Assembly (NCBI RefSeq): GCF_002836975.1
Contig: NZ_NIJK01000047.1
Span: 309,574 to 373,573, forward strand
DNA from: Shewanella indica
GTDB taxonomy: Bacteria; Pseudomonadota; Gammaproteobacteria; Enterobacterales; Shewanellaceae
DNA length: 64,000 nucleotides
Direction: 5' to 3'
Shown: positions 44,587-53,799 of the stretch, in pieces
Numbering within the stretch: the first letter of the stretch is position 1
How the letters are laid out: each line of letters opens with the position of its first letter
Notes under the pieces: generated by a model
The model's input: the letters and a program-made list of their open reading frames with translations, nothing else
The model's database searches: none
Told to the model about the DNA's origin: nothing
Made by a program: the position numbers and the translations under genes

Positions 44587-45987
44587 ATGAGCATTGCATC
44601 TGTCGCATCTGTATTTAAAGGTGAGCATGCGGTCGGTTCACAGGTCACTGTACGTGGCTGGGTAAGAACCCGTCGTGATTCCAAGGCCGGCATCTCGTTT
44701 CTTGCCGTCTATGATGGTTCCTGTTTCGATCCTATCCAGGGCGTGGTGCCAAATAGCTTACCCAATTACAATGACGAAGTGCTGAAGCTCACTGCCGGCT
44801 GCTCCGTGATTGTCACAGGTGAAGTGGTTGAAAGCCCAGGCTCAGGCCAGGACTTTGAACTGCAAGTGACCCAAGTGGAAGTCACAGGTTGGGTGGAAGA
44901 TCCTGATACCTATCCTATGGCGGCCAAACGTCACTCGGTTGAACACCTGAGGGAACTGGCGCACCTGCGTCCACGTACCAACATCATTGGCGCGGTTGCC
45001 CGAGTACGTAACTGCCTGTCACAGGCGATTCACCGCTTCTATCACGAAAACGGCTTTATCTGGGTTTCTACCCCACTTATCACCGCCTCCGATTGTGAAG
45101 GCGCCGGTGAAATGTTCCGCGTATCAACGCTGGACATGGAAAACCTGCCACGTACCGCCGATGGCAAGGTAAATTACGAAGAAGACTTCTTCGGTAAAGA
45201 GGCATTTTTGACCGTATCGGGTCAGCTCAACGGTGAAACCTACGCCTGTGCCCTGTCGAAGATTTACACCTTTGGCCCAACTTTCCGTGCTGAAAACTCC
45301 AACACCAGCCGCCACTTGGCCGAGTTCTGGATGGTTGAGCCGGAAGTGGCTTTTGCCGATCTGAACGACATTGCCGGTCTGGCCGAAGCTATGCTCAAGT
45401 ACGCCTTCAAGGCGGTCCTGGAAGAGCGAATGGACGACCTGCAGTTCTTTGCCCAGCGCGTCGATAAAGGCGTGATTGAGCGCCTGGAAAACTTTGTCAG
45501 CAGTGACTTTGCCCAGGTGGACTACACAGATGCCGTTGAGATCCTCAAAAACTGCGGCAAGCAGTTTGAGTATGATGTCGAATGGGGCATAGATCTGCAA
45601 TCCGAGCACGAGCGTTATCTGGCCGAAGTGCACTTCAAGGCTCCTGTGGTCGTGAAGAACTATCCAAAAGATATCAAGGCCTTCTATATGCGTCTCAACG
45701 AAGATGGCAAGACAGTGGCAGCGATGGACGTATTGGCCCCCGGCATTGGTGAAATTATCGGCGGTTCACAGCGTGAAGAACGTCTGGACGTACTGGATAT
45801 GCGCCTGGCCGAGATGAATCTCAACAAGGAAGATTACTGGTGGTATAGAGATCTGCGTCGTTACGGCACTGTGCCTCACTCAGGTTTCGGTCTGGGCTTT
45901 GAGCGTCTGGTGTCTTACGTTACCGGTGTTTCCAACATCCGCGATGTGATCCCCTTCCCTCGCGCCCCAAGAAGCGCCAACTTCTAA
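44587..45987 (+). CDS. asnS: Asparaginyl-tRNA synthetase
   Basis: 466 residues, class II enzyme. The N-terminal OB-fold anticodon domain has VTVRGWVRTRRDSKAGISFL. Class II motif 2 is FRAENSNTSRHLAEFWMVEP and motif 3 is GFGLGFERLV. The end NIRDVIPFPRAPRSANF is typical of bacterial AsnRS. A strong bidirectional terminator follows. Confidence 0.97.
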   Translation: MSIASVASVFKGEHAVGSQVTVRGWVRTRRDSKAGISFLAVYDGSCFDPIQGVVPNSLPNYNDEVLKLTAGCSVIVTGEVVESPGSGQDFELQVTQVEVTGWVEDPDTYPMAAKRHSVEHLRELAHLRPRTNIIGAVARVRNCLSQAIHRFYHENGFIWVSTPLITASDCEGAGEMFRVSTLDMENLPRTADGKVNYEEDFFGKEAFLTVSGQLNGETYACALSKIYTFGPTFRAENSNTSRHLAEFWMVEPEVAFADLNDIAGLAEAMLKYAFKAVLEERMDDLQFFAQRVDKGVIERLENFVSSDFAQVDYTDAVEILKNCGKQFEYDVEWGIDLQSEHERYLAEVHFKAPVVVKNYPKDIKAFYMRLNEDGKTVAAMDVLAPGIGEIIGGSQREERLDVLDMRLAEMNLNKEDYWWYRDLRRYGTVPHSGFGLGFERLVSYVTGVSNIRDVIPFPRAPRSANF

Positions 45988-46000
45988 CGAGTTCTTATCC

Positions 46001-46030
46001 AAAAAAACGCGCTTCCGGGCGCGTTTTTTA
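46001..46030. terminator. Bidirectional intrinsic terminator between asnS and the nik operon
   Basis: ACGCGC-ttccgg-GCGCGT flanked by seven A and six T bases works on both strands and separates two convergent transcripts. Confidence 0.88.
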
Positions 46031-46060
46031 TTGGCTGGATATCAAGTTTAGCTACGTATT

Positions 46061-46768
46061 TTACACCGGCTTAAAGGGCTGTACTCTGTCGCAAACCGCG
46101 CCGAGCAAAGGTTTGTCGTGAGAGATCACCAGTAGCGTCAGCTGTTTATCACGGGCAATTTGCAGCAGTTGTTGCCAAAGCCTTTGCTGACTCAGCATAT
46201 CCAGCTGGGCCGTGATTTCATCACAGATAAGCAGCCGGGTTTCCGGCGCCACTGCCCTTAAAATATTGAGCCTCTGCAGCTCACCGCCGGAAAGGCCGCC
46301 GGGGCGTGATGCCAACCAGCGCCTGAATTCAGACTCGGCCACGCCGAGCATGGGCAAGAGATGAGCATAATCACGCCCCTGCCAACTCTCATTCAAGGAT
46401 TGCGCCAGGGTCAATCTGGGGTTGAACGCCTGCTCCGGCTGCTGAATAACCCACTGAATGGGTGAAGGGCGGCCGCCAACCTGCTTTAGCACCTGACTGC
46501 ACTCAAGCTTTCCCGCCGCAAGCGGCATCAAGCCTGTGAGTATCGCGGCCATAGTGGACTTGCCGCAGCCACTGTCACCCCAGATCCCGAGAATCTCGGC
46601 GCGATTAATAGCGATATCAGGCAGCTCAATCACCTTGCTGCCCCGATAGGCCAAGCCACCACTGAGTGAAAGCAGCGGCGATAAGGATGCAGAAGGCAAA
46701 GGCGCGCTTTCAAGCGCCAAGGCAGAGCCGGATTGAGCCGGTTTGTTATGCAAAGAATTTAGACTCAT
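46061..46768 (-). CDS. nikE: Nickel-type ABC transporter ATP-binding protein (NikE-like)
   Basis: 235 residues from the ATG at 46768, overlapping the previous stop as ATGA with GGAGG upstream. It has the Walker A GIWGDSGCGKST, Q-loop WVIQQPEQAFNP, signature LSGGELQRLNILRAV, Walker B RLLICDEITAQLD and the H-loop VISHD. It is somewhat shorter than NikE/DppF (about 270 residues), with a variable N-terminus. Last gene of the operon; specificity is inferred from nikR next to the operon. Confidence 0.85.
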   Translation of the reverse strand: MSLNSLHNKPAQSGSALALESAPLPSASLSPLLSLSGGLAYRGSKVIELPDIAINRAEILGIWGDSGCGKSTMAAILTGLMPLAAGKLECSQVLKQVGGRPSPIQWVIQQPEQAFNPRLTLAQSLNESWQGRDYAHLLPMLGVAESEFRRWLASRPGGLSGGELQRLNILRAVAPETRLLICDEITAQLDMLSQQRLWQQLLQIARDKQLTLLVISHDKPLLGAVCDRVQPFKPV

Positions 46769-48630
46769 GCACGCCTCCGACAAGGCGAGTTGCTGAAACT
46801 CTCCAGGCTGTCACCATGGGGCTTTTGTTGACCAGCAGGTTGACTAGCGGGTTCGCCAACGGGTTGACTGGCAGCTTGATTATCGAGCCGGCTATTGAGG
46901 TGACTCTTGGGACCGCTCTTTGGTTCAGCATCAGCCAAGCGACAGCTGCCGGCAGGCCAGTTTTCCGGCAACGCCGCCAGCAAGGTGTGACTATAGCAGC
47001 CGTCACTCTCACATTCATCTCCCGGCTTATGCCCGGCAATACCCCCCCGCAGACTGGCGCTATCCGTCACCTCGGTGAGCCGACCGCGGCGCAGCAGATA
47101 CAGCTCGGCATCCAAGGCCAACACGGCCCTGAGGTTATGACTGATAACCAGTACCGCCTTGGGGCTGGCGTCTAAACCCAGCCGCTGCTGCAAGGCGCCG
47201 CTGGCAAAGTCGTTGAGTAAGGCGTAAAGCTCAGTGGCAGCAAGCTCATCCAGACCGCAACAAGGCTCATCGGCCAGCAATAGATCCGGCGCTTGCAATA
47301 GGGCCTGGGCCAATAATACCCGCCGGGCCATACCGCCGGAGAGCATGGGGGGATAAGCCGCCAAGATCTCCGCTGTAATACCCAGCTCGTCATACAGAGC
47401 CTGCCGGTAAGGGCGCATGGCATCATCACTGTACCAGTCAAGCAATTCGCTTATCTTAATGTTGGCGTCCAGCACCTGGGTACTCTGAGCGCAAAGCGCC
47501 GTCTTTTGCGGCCGCATCAAACCAACGCATTGCATGGCTATGCCCTTTGGCAAACTGCCCATGATAGCCAGCGCCAGCAAGCTCTTACCGGCGCCGCTCT
47601 CACCGAGCACTGCAGTAACCCGTCCTGGAACCACCTCAATATTGAGCCCATCCAGCAAGGTTCTGCCACTACTATCCTTAAGCGTTAAATCTGTCACTTG
47701 GGTATGAATGGCGACGACGGGTTTAACATCGCTTGAGGAAAGTAAATCACCTTTAGATCTCAAGGCATTGGTGCCCGGTAACTTAGGCGCAGCCATACCG
47801 TCTCTGGCAAACTGGATCAGATTTTCGGCAAGCTTAGACAACAGCAAAACAAAGCTCAGCAGCAAGATCCCGGGAAACAGCGCCAACCACCATTGGCCAA
47901 GCAACAGATAGCGATTGGCCTCAGCCAGCAGTTCGCCTATGGAGGGCGCGTTGCTGTCGAGGCCAAAACCAAGAAAGCTCAGCGCCGCGACATGAAGCAA
48001 GGCGTGCGGAAACAAGTTGAGCCCGCCAATCAGCCACTGCGGCATGATATGAGGCCATAAGTGGCGCATGCGGGTGCTTAACCTGGAGCCGCCGAAACCC
48101 AAAGCCAAACTGACATAGGGCTGAGCCAGGATTTCATCCATTTCCAGTAAGAGTAAACGGGTCAGTCTCGGCCAATGACTCAAAGCCAGGGCCGCAATCA
48201 CCCCATATTCCTGTCCACCAAAGGCCAGCGCCAGCAAGATCAGCAGCAACAGATGTGGCAGTGACATACAGAGATCGCAACCGAGTAATACAGCTTGACG
48301 CCACTTGGAGCCGGTTTGCGCCAGCAAGGCCAGCAGCAGTGCCAGCGAACTGCTGAGCAGTACCGCCAGCGCGCCTATCCACAGACTTTTGAGCATGGCC
48401 GCGCCGCTACGCTCGGCCATATCACGCCCAAGCCAATCCGTCCCCATGGGATGAGCCCAGGATGGCCCCTGACTCTTGGCCAGCAGGTTAAGCTCACTGG
48501 CATGATTGCCAAATAGCAGGCATAGTGTCGTCAGCAAGAAAAGTCCGCAAACCGGCCAAAACCAGATGGCGACGCGACTGCCATCCTTGGCCTGAAGGCT
48601 TTTCAAGCAAAGCGTTAATCCGCCCATCAT
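46765..48630 (-). CDS. nikCD: Fused ABC permease and ATPase (NikC-NikD-like)
   Basis: 621 residues. Residues 1-285 form a DppC/NikC-like permease: HPMGTDWLGRDM, five or six helices, and the EAA-loop LWPHIMPQWLIGGLNLF. A linker of about 30 residues leads to an ATP-binding domain (about 320-560). That domain has Walker A LGESGAGKSLLA, signature MLSGGMARRVLLAQALLQ, Walker B LLLADEPCCGLD and H-loop VISHN. The C-terminal tail is low complexity (AASQPVGEPASQPAGQQKP). Such permease-ATPase fusions exist in the peptide/nickel transporter family. It overlaps its neighbours by 4 bases on each side (ATGA). Confidence 0.88.
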   Translation of the reverse strand: MMGGLTLCLKSLQAKDGSRVAIWFWPVCGLFLLTTLCLLFGNHASELNLLAKSQGPSWAHPMGTDWLGRDMAERSGAAMLKSLWIGALAVLLSSSLALLLALLAQTGSKWRQAVLLGCDLCMSLPHLLLLILLALAFGGQEYGVIAALALSHWPRLTRLLLLEMDEILAQPYVSLALGFGGSRLSTRMRHLWPHIMPQWLIGGLNLFPHALLHVAALSFLGFGLDSNAPSIGELLAEANRYLLLGQWWLALFPGILLLSFVLLLSKLAENLIQFARDGMAAPKLPGTNALRSKGDLLSSSDVKPVVAIHTQVTDLTLKDSSGRTLLDGLNIEVVPGRVTAVLGESGAGKSLLALAIMGSLPKGIAMQCVGLMRPQKTALCAQSTQVLDANIKISELLDWYSDDAMRPYRQALYDELGITAEILAAYPPMLSGGMARRVLLAQALLQAPDLLLADEPCCGLDELAATELYALLNDFASGALQQRLGLDASPKAVLVISHNLRAVLALDAELYLLRRGRLTEVTDSASLRGGIAGHKPGDECESDGCYSHTLLAALPENWPAGSCRLADAEPKSGPKSHLNSRLDNQAASQPVGEPASQPAGQQKPHGDSLESFSNSPCRRRA

Positions 48631-49682
48631 GCCTGCACTCCAGTGGCATGAACCGAAAGTCCACTGAGCCTGCCGCGCTGCAATCTGGCGCTGATAAGCT
48701 CGGCGGCCAGGTTACCGCAAAACACAAACAGCGCCGAAAACAGGGTGATCCCCATCAGTAATGGCGCATCGTTACCGAGTCCGGCCTTGACCAAGGCGCT
48801 ACCGAGTCCGGGGAAGTTAAACACGGTTTCGGCGAGAATAGAACCGCCGAACAGCTCGGCAAAAGAAGCAAAGTGCAGCACTATCGCGGGCTTTAGACTA
48901 TTGGCAAAGATATGCTTCTTGAATACCGCCAGACGACCTTTACCGTGACTTTGGGCATATCCCACATATTCGCTGTGGTAGAGATCCAGCACCTTTTCCC
49001 GGGTGTGCAGCACCAAGGGTGAGAGTTGGCTTAGCGTCAGGACAGTCAAGGGCAAAGCAAGGTGCAACAACATACTGCCAAGGCTCTGCTCGGCAAAACT
49101 CAGCCCCAGCGGCGCAGCGCAGCACACGGGCGTCCAGGCCAGAGTGACAGAAAACAGGCTTATCATTATCATTGCCAACCAAAATGACGGAATGCTCGAA
49201 AGCAGCCAGGCAAAGCGTCTCAGCCAGCGATCGCAGAAACTCCCTTCGGTGATGGCACACAGCAGTCCCAGGCCATAACCGAGCAGCAGAGCCAGTCCCC
49301 AGGAGAGCGCCATCAACAGCAAGGATAGCGGCAAGCGCTCGGCAATCACCTCGGAAACGCTCTGGCGAAACACCAGACTCTGACCCATATCGCCACTCAG
49401 CAGAGCGGAAAAGTAACTGCTGATCTGCTGCCAGAGTCCGGTGTCCAACCCTAGCTCGCGGATCATCTGGGTGCGCTGGGCATCGGATACCGCCAGCAGA
49501 TTACCGCCCAGATAGTGAATTAAGGGGTCGAGCGGCGACAAGGACAAGAGCACAAAAGCCAGCAAACAAGCAAGCAACAACAGCAGCGCCAGCCGCAGAG
49601 ACCGCAACAAAGCCCCCCGCCAGCAAACTGACGACCACTTTTGCGCCACTATCGGCTTGTTGGCAGACAACATTGGTTTCAT
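48627..49682 (-). CDS. nikB: Nickel-type ABC transporter permease (NikB-like)
   Basis: 351 residues from the ATG at 49682, which overlaps the nikA stop (ATGA); ATG 49688 is also possible. DppB/NikB features include an N-terminal helix (LALLLLLACLLAFVLLSLSP), LGLDTGLWQQISSYFSALLS, GDMGQSLVFRQSV and the EAA loop FKKHIFANSLKPAIV, followed by ETVFNFPGLGSALVKA. Six helices are predicted. The usual ARGL after the first helices is altered (AQSHGKGR instead of ARAKGL in the cytoplasmic loop). Confidence 0.88.
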   Translation of the reverse strand: MKPMLSANKPIVAQKWSSVCWRGALLRSLRLALLLLLACLLAFVLLSLSPLDPLIHYLGGNLLAVSDAQRTQMIRELGLDTGLWQQISSYFSALLSGDMGQSLVFRQSVSEVIAERLPLSLLLMALSWGLALLLGYGLGLLCAITEGSFCDRWLRRFAWLLSSIPSFWLAMIMISLFSVTLAWTPVCCAAPLGLSFAEQSLGSMLLHLALPLTVLTLSQLSPLVLHTREKVLDLYHSEYVGYAQSHGKGRLAVFKKHIFANSLKPAIVLHFASFAELFGGSILAETVFNFPGLGSALVKAGLGNDAPLLMGITLFSALFVFCGNLAAELISARLQRGRLSGLSVHATGVQA

Positions 49683-51352
49683 GGACATTGCCAGCGCCAC
49701 TGGTTGATATTATTGGTGATCGGCCAGCCATGACCGTGAGGTTCCACCAAGGGTTGCCCCAAATCGAGACAAGGGTTGGCGGCATACAGATGCTGCAGAT
49801 TCACCAACCAACTCCAGGGCACATCCCGGCTTATCTGTTGCTGTGCCTGTTGCCAGAATGCAATCGCACTGTCGACAGAGTCTGCCTCGCGAGCTTTTTC
49901 CAGCGCCTTATCGACCAGCGGGTTATCATAATAGCCGGAGTTGAAATAGCCTTTACCGGCATTGCGGCTGTCATAGACAAGCGCCATCTCATTGGCCGAA
50001 AGGCTGCCAAAGCCAAAGAGCACCGGCGCCTGATGCATCACCCGATAGATATTTTCCCAGCTGTCCGCCTTGGGCTCCACCTGGAACCCGGCCATTCTGG
50101 CCATCTGGGCACTGGCCAGCGCCAACTGCTCGCGAATGCTGTCACCGGCCAGATAGTAGAGCGGGAATGTCAGCCGTTGCCCATTCTTTTCGCGAATGCC
50201 GTCCGCTCCCGGTAACCAACCGGCGTTGGCCAAGAGTTCTGACGCTTTGAGTAAACGCTGCTTCATCTGCCAATCGGCCCAATCGGGAACCGCGCCGCCC
50301 CATGGCAAGTCATCGGCAATTGACCAGGCCGGTCTTGCGTAGCCCCCCAGCAGATTATCGACCAGTTGCTGGCGGTCGATCACCATATCGAAGGCTTGGC
50401 GCACCGCCAATTCACTGGTGACCGGGTTATCTTCCGTCCGCATCGGCCAGGCAATGCCGCGGTTATCGACGCTGGTTTGTGACCACAGGCGATAATTGCC
50501 CTGAGCCATCAGGGCATCGGCATATCTGGGTGCCAGCGCCGAGAGTTGCAACTGCCCGGTTCTGAGCATAGCAAAGCGGCTGTCTTCGTCGGCAAAGACG
50601 ATAACCAATTTGTCGAAAAAGGGCTTTTTCAGCAGCGGATTGTCAGGATCGGCACTCTGATATTTAGGGTTAGCTTCCAGGATCAACTGTTGGCCCTTAT
50701 CCCAGCGGCGCATTTTATAGGGCCCCGAACCTATGGGATGCTGACCATAATCCGGGCCGTAACTGTCGCTTGGCACTATCGCCAGCTCGGCCAAGGTATC
50801 GATAAAACCGATATCTGCCTGCTTGAGGGTGAATTCGACTTGCAGCTCAGACTTTTGTTCCACCTTGACCAAATTGGATAAGTCCTGCATACCGGCAGCA
50901 TTTCTAGCCTGCTCAAAGGTAAAAGCCACATCCTCTGCGTTGAGCGGACTGCCGTCACTGAACAGCAGATTAGGCCTCAGGGTTACTGTCCATTTGAGCC
51001 TGTCGGGGCCCAAGGTCCAATCGCTGGCAATATCACCGATAAACTCGCCGCCGCCTGAGCGGCGCAGCAAGGCAGATTGAATGAGCGGATTATTGTAGCG
51101 CCCCCAACCTAGGATGGGGTCAAAGCCACCATCGGGCTCCGCGCCCAGCACCATGACCAAGGGCTCTGGGGTCGTATTCGCTTTCAACTGGAAAGGCAAA
51201 GCTACTGCCAACAGAGTCAGTAACAGCAATCCGGTAGTTGATATTGTCGACTTGGACCCATGTTTTGATTGTGTCAGTTTTTCTGACCTTTGCGGCTTGG
51301 ACCGGCAAATGGGTTTGCTCTTGGATTTGATATAAACAGATGAAAGCAACAC
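49679..51352 (-). CDS. nikA: Nickel-type ABC transporter substrate-binding protein (SBP_bac_5)
   Basis: 557 residues from a GTG at 51352 with GGGAG upstream. A long basic Lys/Ser-rich n-region (residues 9-36) precedes the signal helix (TTGLLLLTLLAVALPFQLKA). The mature protein has the family 5 pattern: DWTLGPDRLKWTVTLRPNLL, FSDGSPLNAEDVAFTFEQAR, IGSGPYKMRRWDKGQQLILE and ADEDSRFAMLRTGQLQLSAL. The C-terminus holds EPHGHGWPITNN, with two histidines that could contact a metal chelate (inference). First gene of the operon; nikR lies divergently 477 bases away. Confidence 0.87.
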   Translation of the reverse strand: MLLSSVYIKSKSKPICRSKPQRSEKLTQSKHGSKSTISTTGLLLLTLLAVALPFQLKANTTPEPLVMVLGAEPDGGFDPILGWGRYNNPLIQSALLRRSGGGEFIGDIASDWTLGPDRLKWTVTLRPNLLFSDGSPLNAEDVAFTFEQARNAAGMQDLSNLVKVEQKSELQVEFTLKQADIGFIDTLAELAIVPSDSYGPDYGQHPIGSGPYKMRRWDKGQQLILEANPKYQSADPDNPLLKKPFFDKLVIVFADEDSRFAMLRTGQLQLSALAPRYADALMAQGNYRLWSQTSVDNRGIAWPMRTEDNPVTSELAVRQAFDMVIDRQQLVDNLLGGYARPAWSIADDLPWGGAVPDWADWQMKQRLLKASELLANAGWLPGADGIREKNGQRLTFPLYYLAGDSIREQLALASAQMARMAGFQVEPKADSWENIYRVMHQAPVLFGFGSLSANEMALVYDSRNAGKGYFNSGYYDNPLVDKALEKAREADSVDSAIAFWQQAQQQISRDVPWSWLVNLQHLYAANPCLDLGQPLVEPHGHGWPITNNINQWRWQCP

Positions 51353-51829
51353 CTGAAACTCCCGAACCTGGCTAAAATTTTTTAGACTTATTGACGGATA
51401 TGATGGCGGTTCCGCGGCAAAGTAATACTAACTTGTATGTTGGTTTGCCAAGGAGAAGAGCGCAATTCAAGTTCAGTGCATAACCAGATCATTTGAGCCG
51501 AACCCTAACTATTCATATAAGCTAGGGATCCGGCCAATGGGTGCAGCAGGAAATGATCAAGCTCTCTTGATTGCTTAAATAGGCTTGTTTATTAAACGCC
51601 CACAAGGCATTTTCAGTGTTATGTTCGACCGGAACCTAACGCCACCCGCCGATATTACTTATTTATTTTTAGTAACACTACCCCGATTCCTTTCAGTGTA
51701 ACAGCACAAAAAACCAACAAAGATAAAAAGTTTGCTATAGATCACACCCAATGAAAATGGAAAAGGACATTTTGTGGCAAAGCTTGTGTAAGCTCTACTA
51801 ACCAATAGTGTTTTTCTGAAGAAACAGTC
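51353..51829. other. Intergenic region between nikA and nikR
   Basis: 477 bases with no credible ORF. It should contain both divergent promoters. A candidate inverted repeat at 51672-51702 and a smaller AGCTT-gtgt-AAGCT palindrome at 51781-51794 are the only structures I see; the E. coli NikR operator (GTATGA-N16-TCATAC) is absent. Confidence 0.5.
51672..51702. promoter_or_regulatory. Candidate NikR operator (inverted repeat)
   Basis: GTAACACT (51672-51679) and AGTGTAAC (51695-51702) are complementary at 7 of 8 positions with a 15-base spacer. The placement suits a divergent nik control region, but the half-sites differ from the E. coli operator, so it is a guess to be tested. Confidence 0.3.
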
Positions 51830-52240
51830 ATGACAGATGAAACTCAACGTTTTACCGTATCCCTACCCCAATCACTGTTCGAAGAGATAGAAAATGATAG
51901 CCGCGAGCGAGGCTATCAATCACGTTCAGAATATATTCGCGATCTGTTTCGCGACAGGATAGTTGATAAGCAATGGAACAACAGCAAAGAGGATGTTGTA
52001 GGCGTACTGACCTTGGTTTTCGATCATCATCAGAGAGGTTTGTCGGAAAAGCTGATTGAAATCCAGCACAATCATCTAGTACACGTGCTCTGCAGTACCC
52101 ATGTCCACATAGACCATCATAAGTGTTTGGAAACCATTATCCTCAAAGGTCAGGCTTTTGAAGTAAATAAGTTGGTCAATCAAATAGCGGTACTGAAAGG
52201 GGTTAATCTCGCGCGTTTAAGTCGTGCCGGAATTATCTGA
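51830..52240 (+). CDS. nikR: Nickel-responsive regulator NikR
   Basis: 136 residues. The N-terminal ribbon-helix-helix (RFTVSLPQSLFEEIENDSRE, SRSEYIRDLFRD) is followed by an ACT-like nickel domain. The ligand set of E. coli NikR (H76, H87, H89, C95) is conserved as H80, H91, H93 and C99 in IQHNH, STHVHIDHHKCLE. It represses nickel uptake when nickel is plentiful. Its position next to the ABC operon is the main reason for calling that operon nickel-specific. Confidence 0.96.
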   Translation: MTDETQRFTVSLPQSLFEEIENDSRERGYQSRSEYIRDLFRDRIVDKQWNNSKEDVVGVLTLVFDHHQRGLSEKLIEIQHNHLVHVLCSTHVHIDHHKCLETIILKGQAFEVNKLVNQIAVLKGVNLARLSRAGII

Positions 52241-52291
52241 TATTGCATAGTGCCCACCATCAAGCACAAACCTGCCGGTATTGCACGCAAA

Positions 52292-52329
52292 GTCATTGCC
52301 ATAAGCAGCTATCCCGCTATGGCAATGAC
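52292..52329. repeat. Perfect 12-base inverted repeat between nikR and lpxM
   Basis: GTCATTGCCATA and TATGGCAATGAC are perfectly complementary around a 14-base loop. No T-run follows on either strand. It lies between convergent genes, so it may be a Rho-assisted terminator or mRNA-end stabilising hairpin. Confidence 0.7.
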
Positions 52330-52399
52330 CGCATGAGACACAAGTCTAAATACAAGTAATGATATTAAGTTCCTTGGTAATCCGAGCCTATGTTGATAT

Positions 52400-53353
52400 T
52401 CAATAGATAGACGGCATACCTTCCGGGCGGGTACGCAGCACCTTAAGAAACCACATATATTGCTCGGGATAGGCGGTAATCACCTGCTCCACGGCCTTGT
52501 TTAATGCAATGGCTTCATTTTCCTTACCTTGCATCGACTCAGGGGCAATCGCCGGCATAACCGTCAAACGAAAACATCTGGCTTGGTCATCATAACCAAT
52601 TTTCACCGGCATCACCTGGGCGTTACCTGCCTGTGCCAAGCGGCCAACCACTGGCAAGGTGGCCTTGACAGTCCCTAAAAATGGCGCAAATACGCTCTGC
52701 TCCGGCCCTAAGTCTTCATCCGGCAGATAGAAGAAACTGTTGCCCTGTTTCAGCTCAGCCAACAAGGCCCGGATCCCGGCTTCACGCATATAGATATTGC
52801 CGCCTTGCGAACTACGCATCCGGTTATTGAACCAGTTGAACAATTCATTCCGATGCGCTTTGGCCATAGACACCATGGGCAAGTCCAAATTGAGTCTTAG
52901 GCCGGCATACTCTATGCCCCAAACGTGAGGCATGATAAAGATAATCGGCTGCCCGGCTTCACGGGCAGCTACGATATGTTCTTCACCCTCAAGCAACACT
53001 CTTTTACGAATATAAACGCTTGGCATCAAAATCAGCTCAGATTGTGCCAGCAGTGTCATTACAAAAGCTTCGGTGTTGCGTTCCAGCAACTGCTCGATTT
53101 CCTGCTCACTCTTATCGGGGAAACAGGCTTTAAGGTTGGCTCTGGCTACACTTATCGGTTTATGAGCGACACGTTTGACCAAACGCGACAACCCACGGGC
53201 AATAGGATCTCTAATGAGAGCAGGCAAGAGACCAAACAGAACCAGTACGCCTATCGCCAACCAACTGCCCCAAAATCTGGGGTGCAGCAATGACCAACGG
53301 AAGCGCCTATCGAAGTATTTGCCTTTCTTAGGCTTGGAAGGTGTATTTGACAA
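52400..53353 (-). CDS. lpxM: Lipid A late acyltransferase (LpxM-like)
   Basis: 317 residues from a TTG at 53353 with AGGGG 7 bases upstream. A membrane anchor lies at about 28-48, followed by the acyltransferase domain. The catalytic HX4E-type motif is PHVWGIEY, and NIYMREAGIRALLAELKQGN leads to YLPDEDLGPEQSVFAPFLG and TVKATLPVVGRLAQ. These match LpxM more closely than LpxL. It adds a secondary acyl chain to Kdo2-lipid A at the inner membrane. Confidence 0.9.
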   Translation of the reverse strand: MSNTPSKPKKGKYFDRRFRWSLLHPRFWGSWLAIGVLVLFGLLPALIRDPIARGLSRLVKRVAHKPISVARANLKACFPDKSEQEIEQLLERNTEAFVMTLLAQSELILMPSVYIRKRVLLEGEEHIVAAREAGQPIIFIMPHVWGIEYAGLRLNLDLPMVSMAKAHRNELFNWFNNRMRSSQGGNIYMREAGIRALLAELKQGNSFFYLPDEDLGPEQSVFAPFLGTVKATLPVVGRLAQAGNAQVMPVKIGYDDQARCFRLTVMPAIAPESMQGKENEAIALNKAVEQVITAYPEQYMWFLKVLRTRPEGMPSIY

Positions 53354-53443
53354 GGTTTAACCCCTGGGTTTAATCCCAATGCAATGCCAAACCAGGCATT
53401 AAAAATGCGACACAGCAGGGTAGAAGCACTTTCTACAGACACA

Positions 53444-53479
53444 AACAGGGAAGCCACCCACAGGAGCGGCTTCCCTGTT
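53444..53479 (-). terminator. Terminator of the pheST-ihfA operon
   Basis: AACAGGGAAGCC and GGCTTCCCTGTT form a perfect 12-base-pair stem. On the minus strand it lies 20 bases after the ihfA stop and is followed by TTTGTG. Confidence 0.8.
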
Positions 53480-53499
53480 CTAAATTACTGACCGAGCAG

Positions 53500-53796
53500 T
53501 TATTTGCCTTTGTTAGCGGCTTCTACGCGACTCTTCAGTTTCTGTCCCGGACGGAATGTCACCACCCGGCGGGCAGAAATTGGGATATCCTGACCTGTTT
53601 TGGGATTCCTTCCCGGTCTTTGATTCTTATCCCTAAGGTCAAAGTTGCCAAAGCCAGATAACTTGACCTGCTCACCATTTTCAAGCGCGGTTCGGATCTC
53701 TTCGAAAAACGCTTCAACCATCTCTTTTGCTACCCGCTTGTTAATACCAAGCGTTTCAAAAAGATGCTCTGCCATTTCGGCCTTGGTAAGTGCCAT
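53500..53796 (-). CDS. ihfA: Integration host factor subunit alpha
   Basis: 98 residues. The HU/IHF fold is complete: ALTKAEMAEHLFETLGINKR, KLSGFGNFDLRDKNQRPGRN with the DNA-intercalating proline arm, and PKTGQDIPISARRVVTFRPG. Three bases separate the pheT stop and the ihfA start, the normal order pheS-pheT-ihfA. Confidence 0.97.
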   Translation of the reverse strand: MALTKAEMAEHLFETLGINKRVAKEMVEAFFEEIRTALENGEQVKLSGFGNFDLRDKNQRPGRNPKTGQDIPISARRVVTFRPGQKLKSRVEAANKGK

Positions 53797-53799
53797 ACT

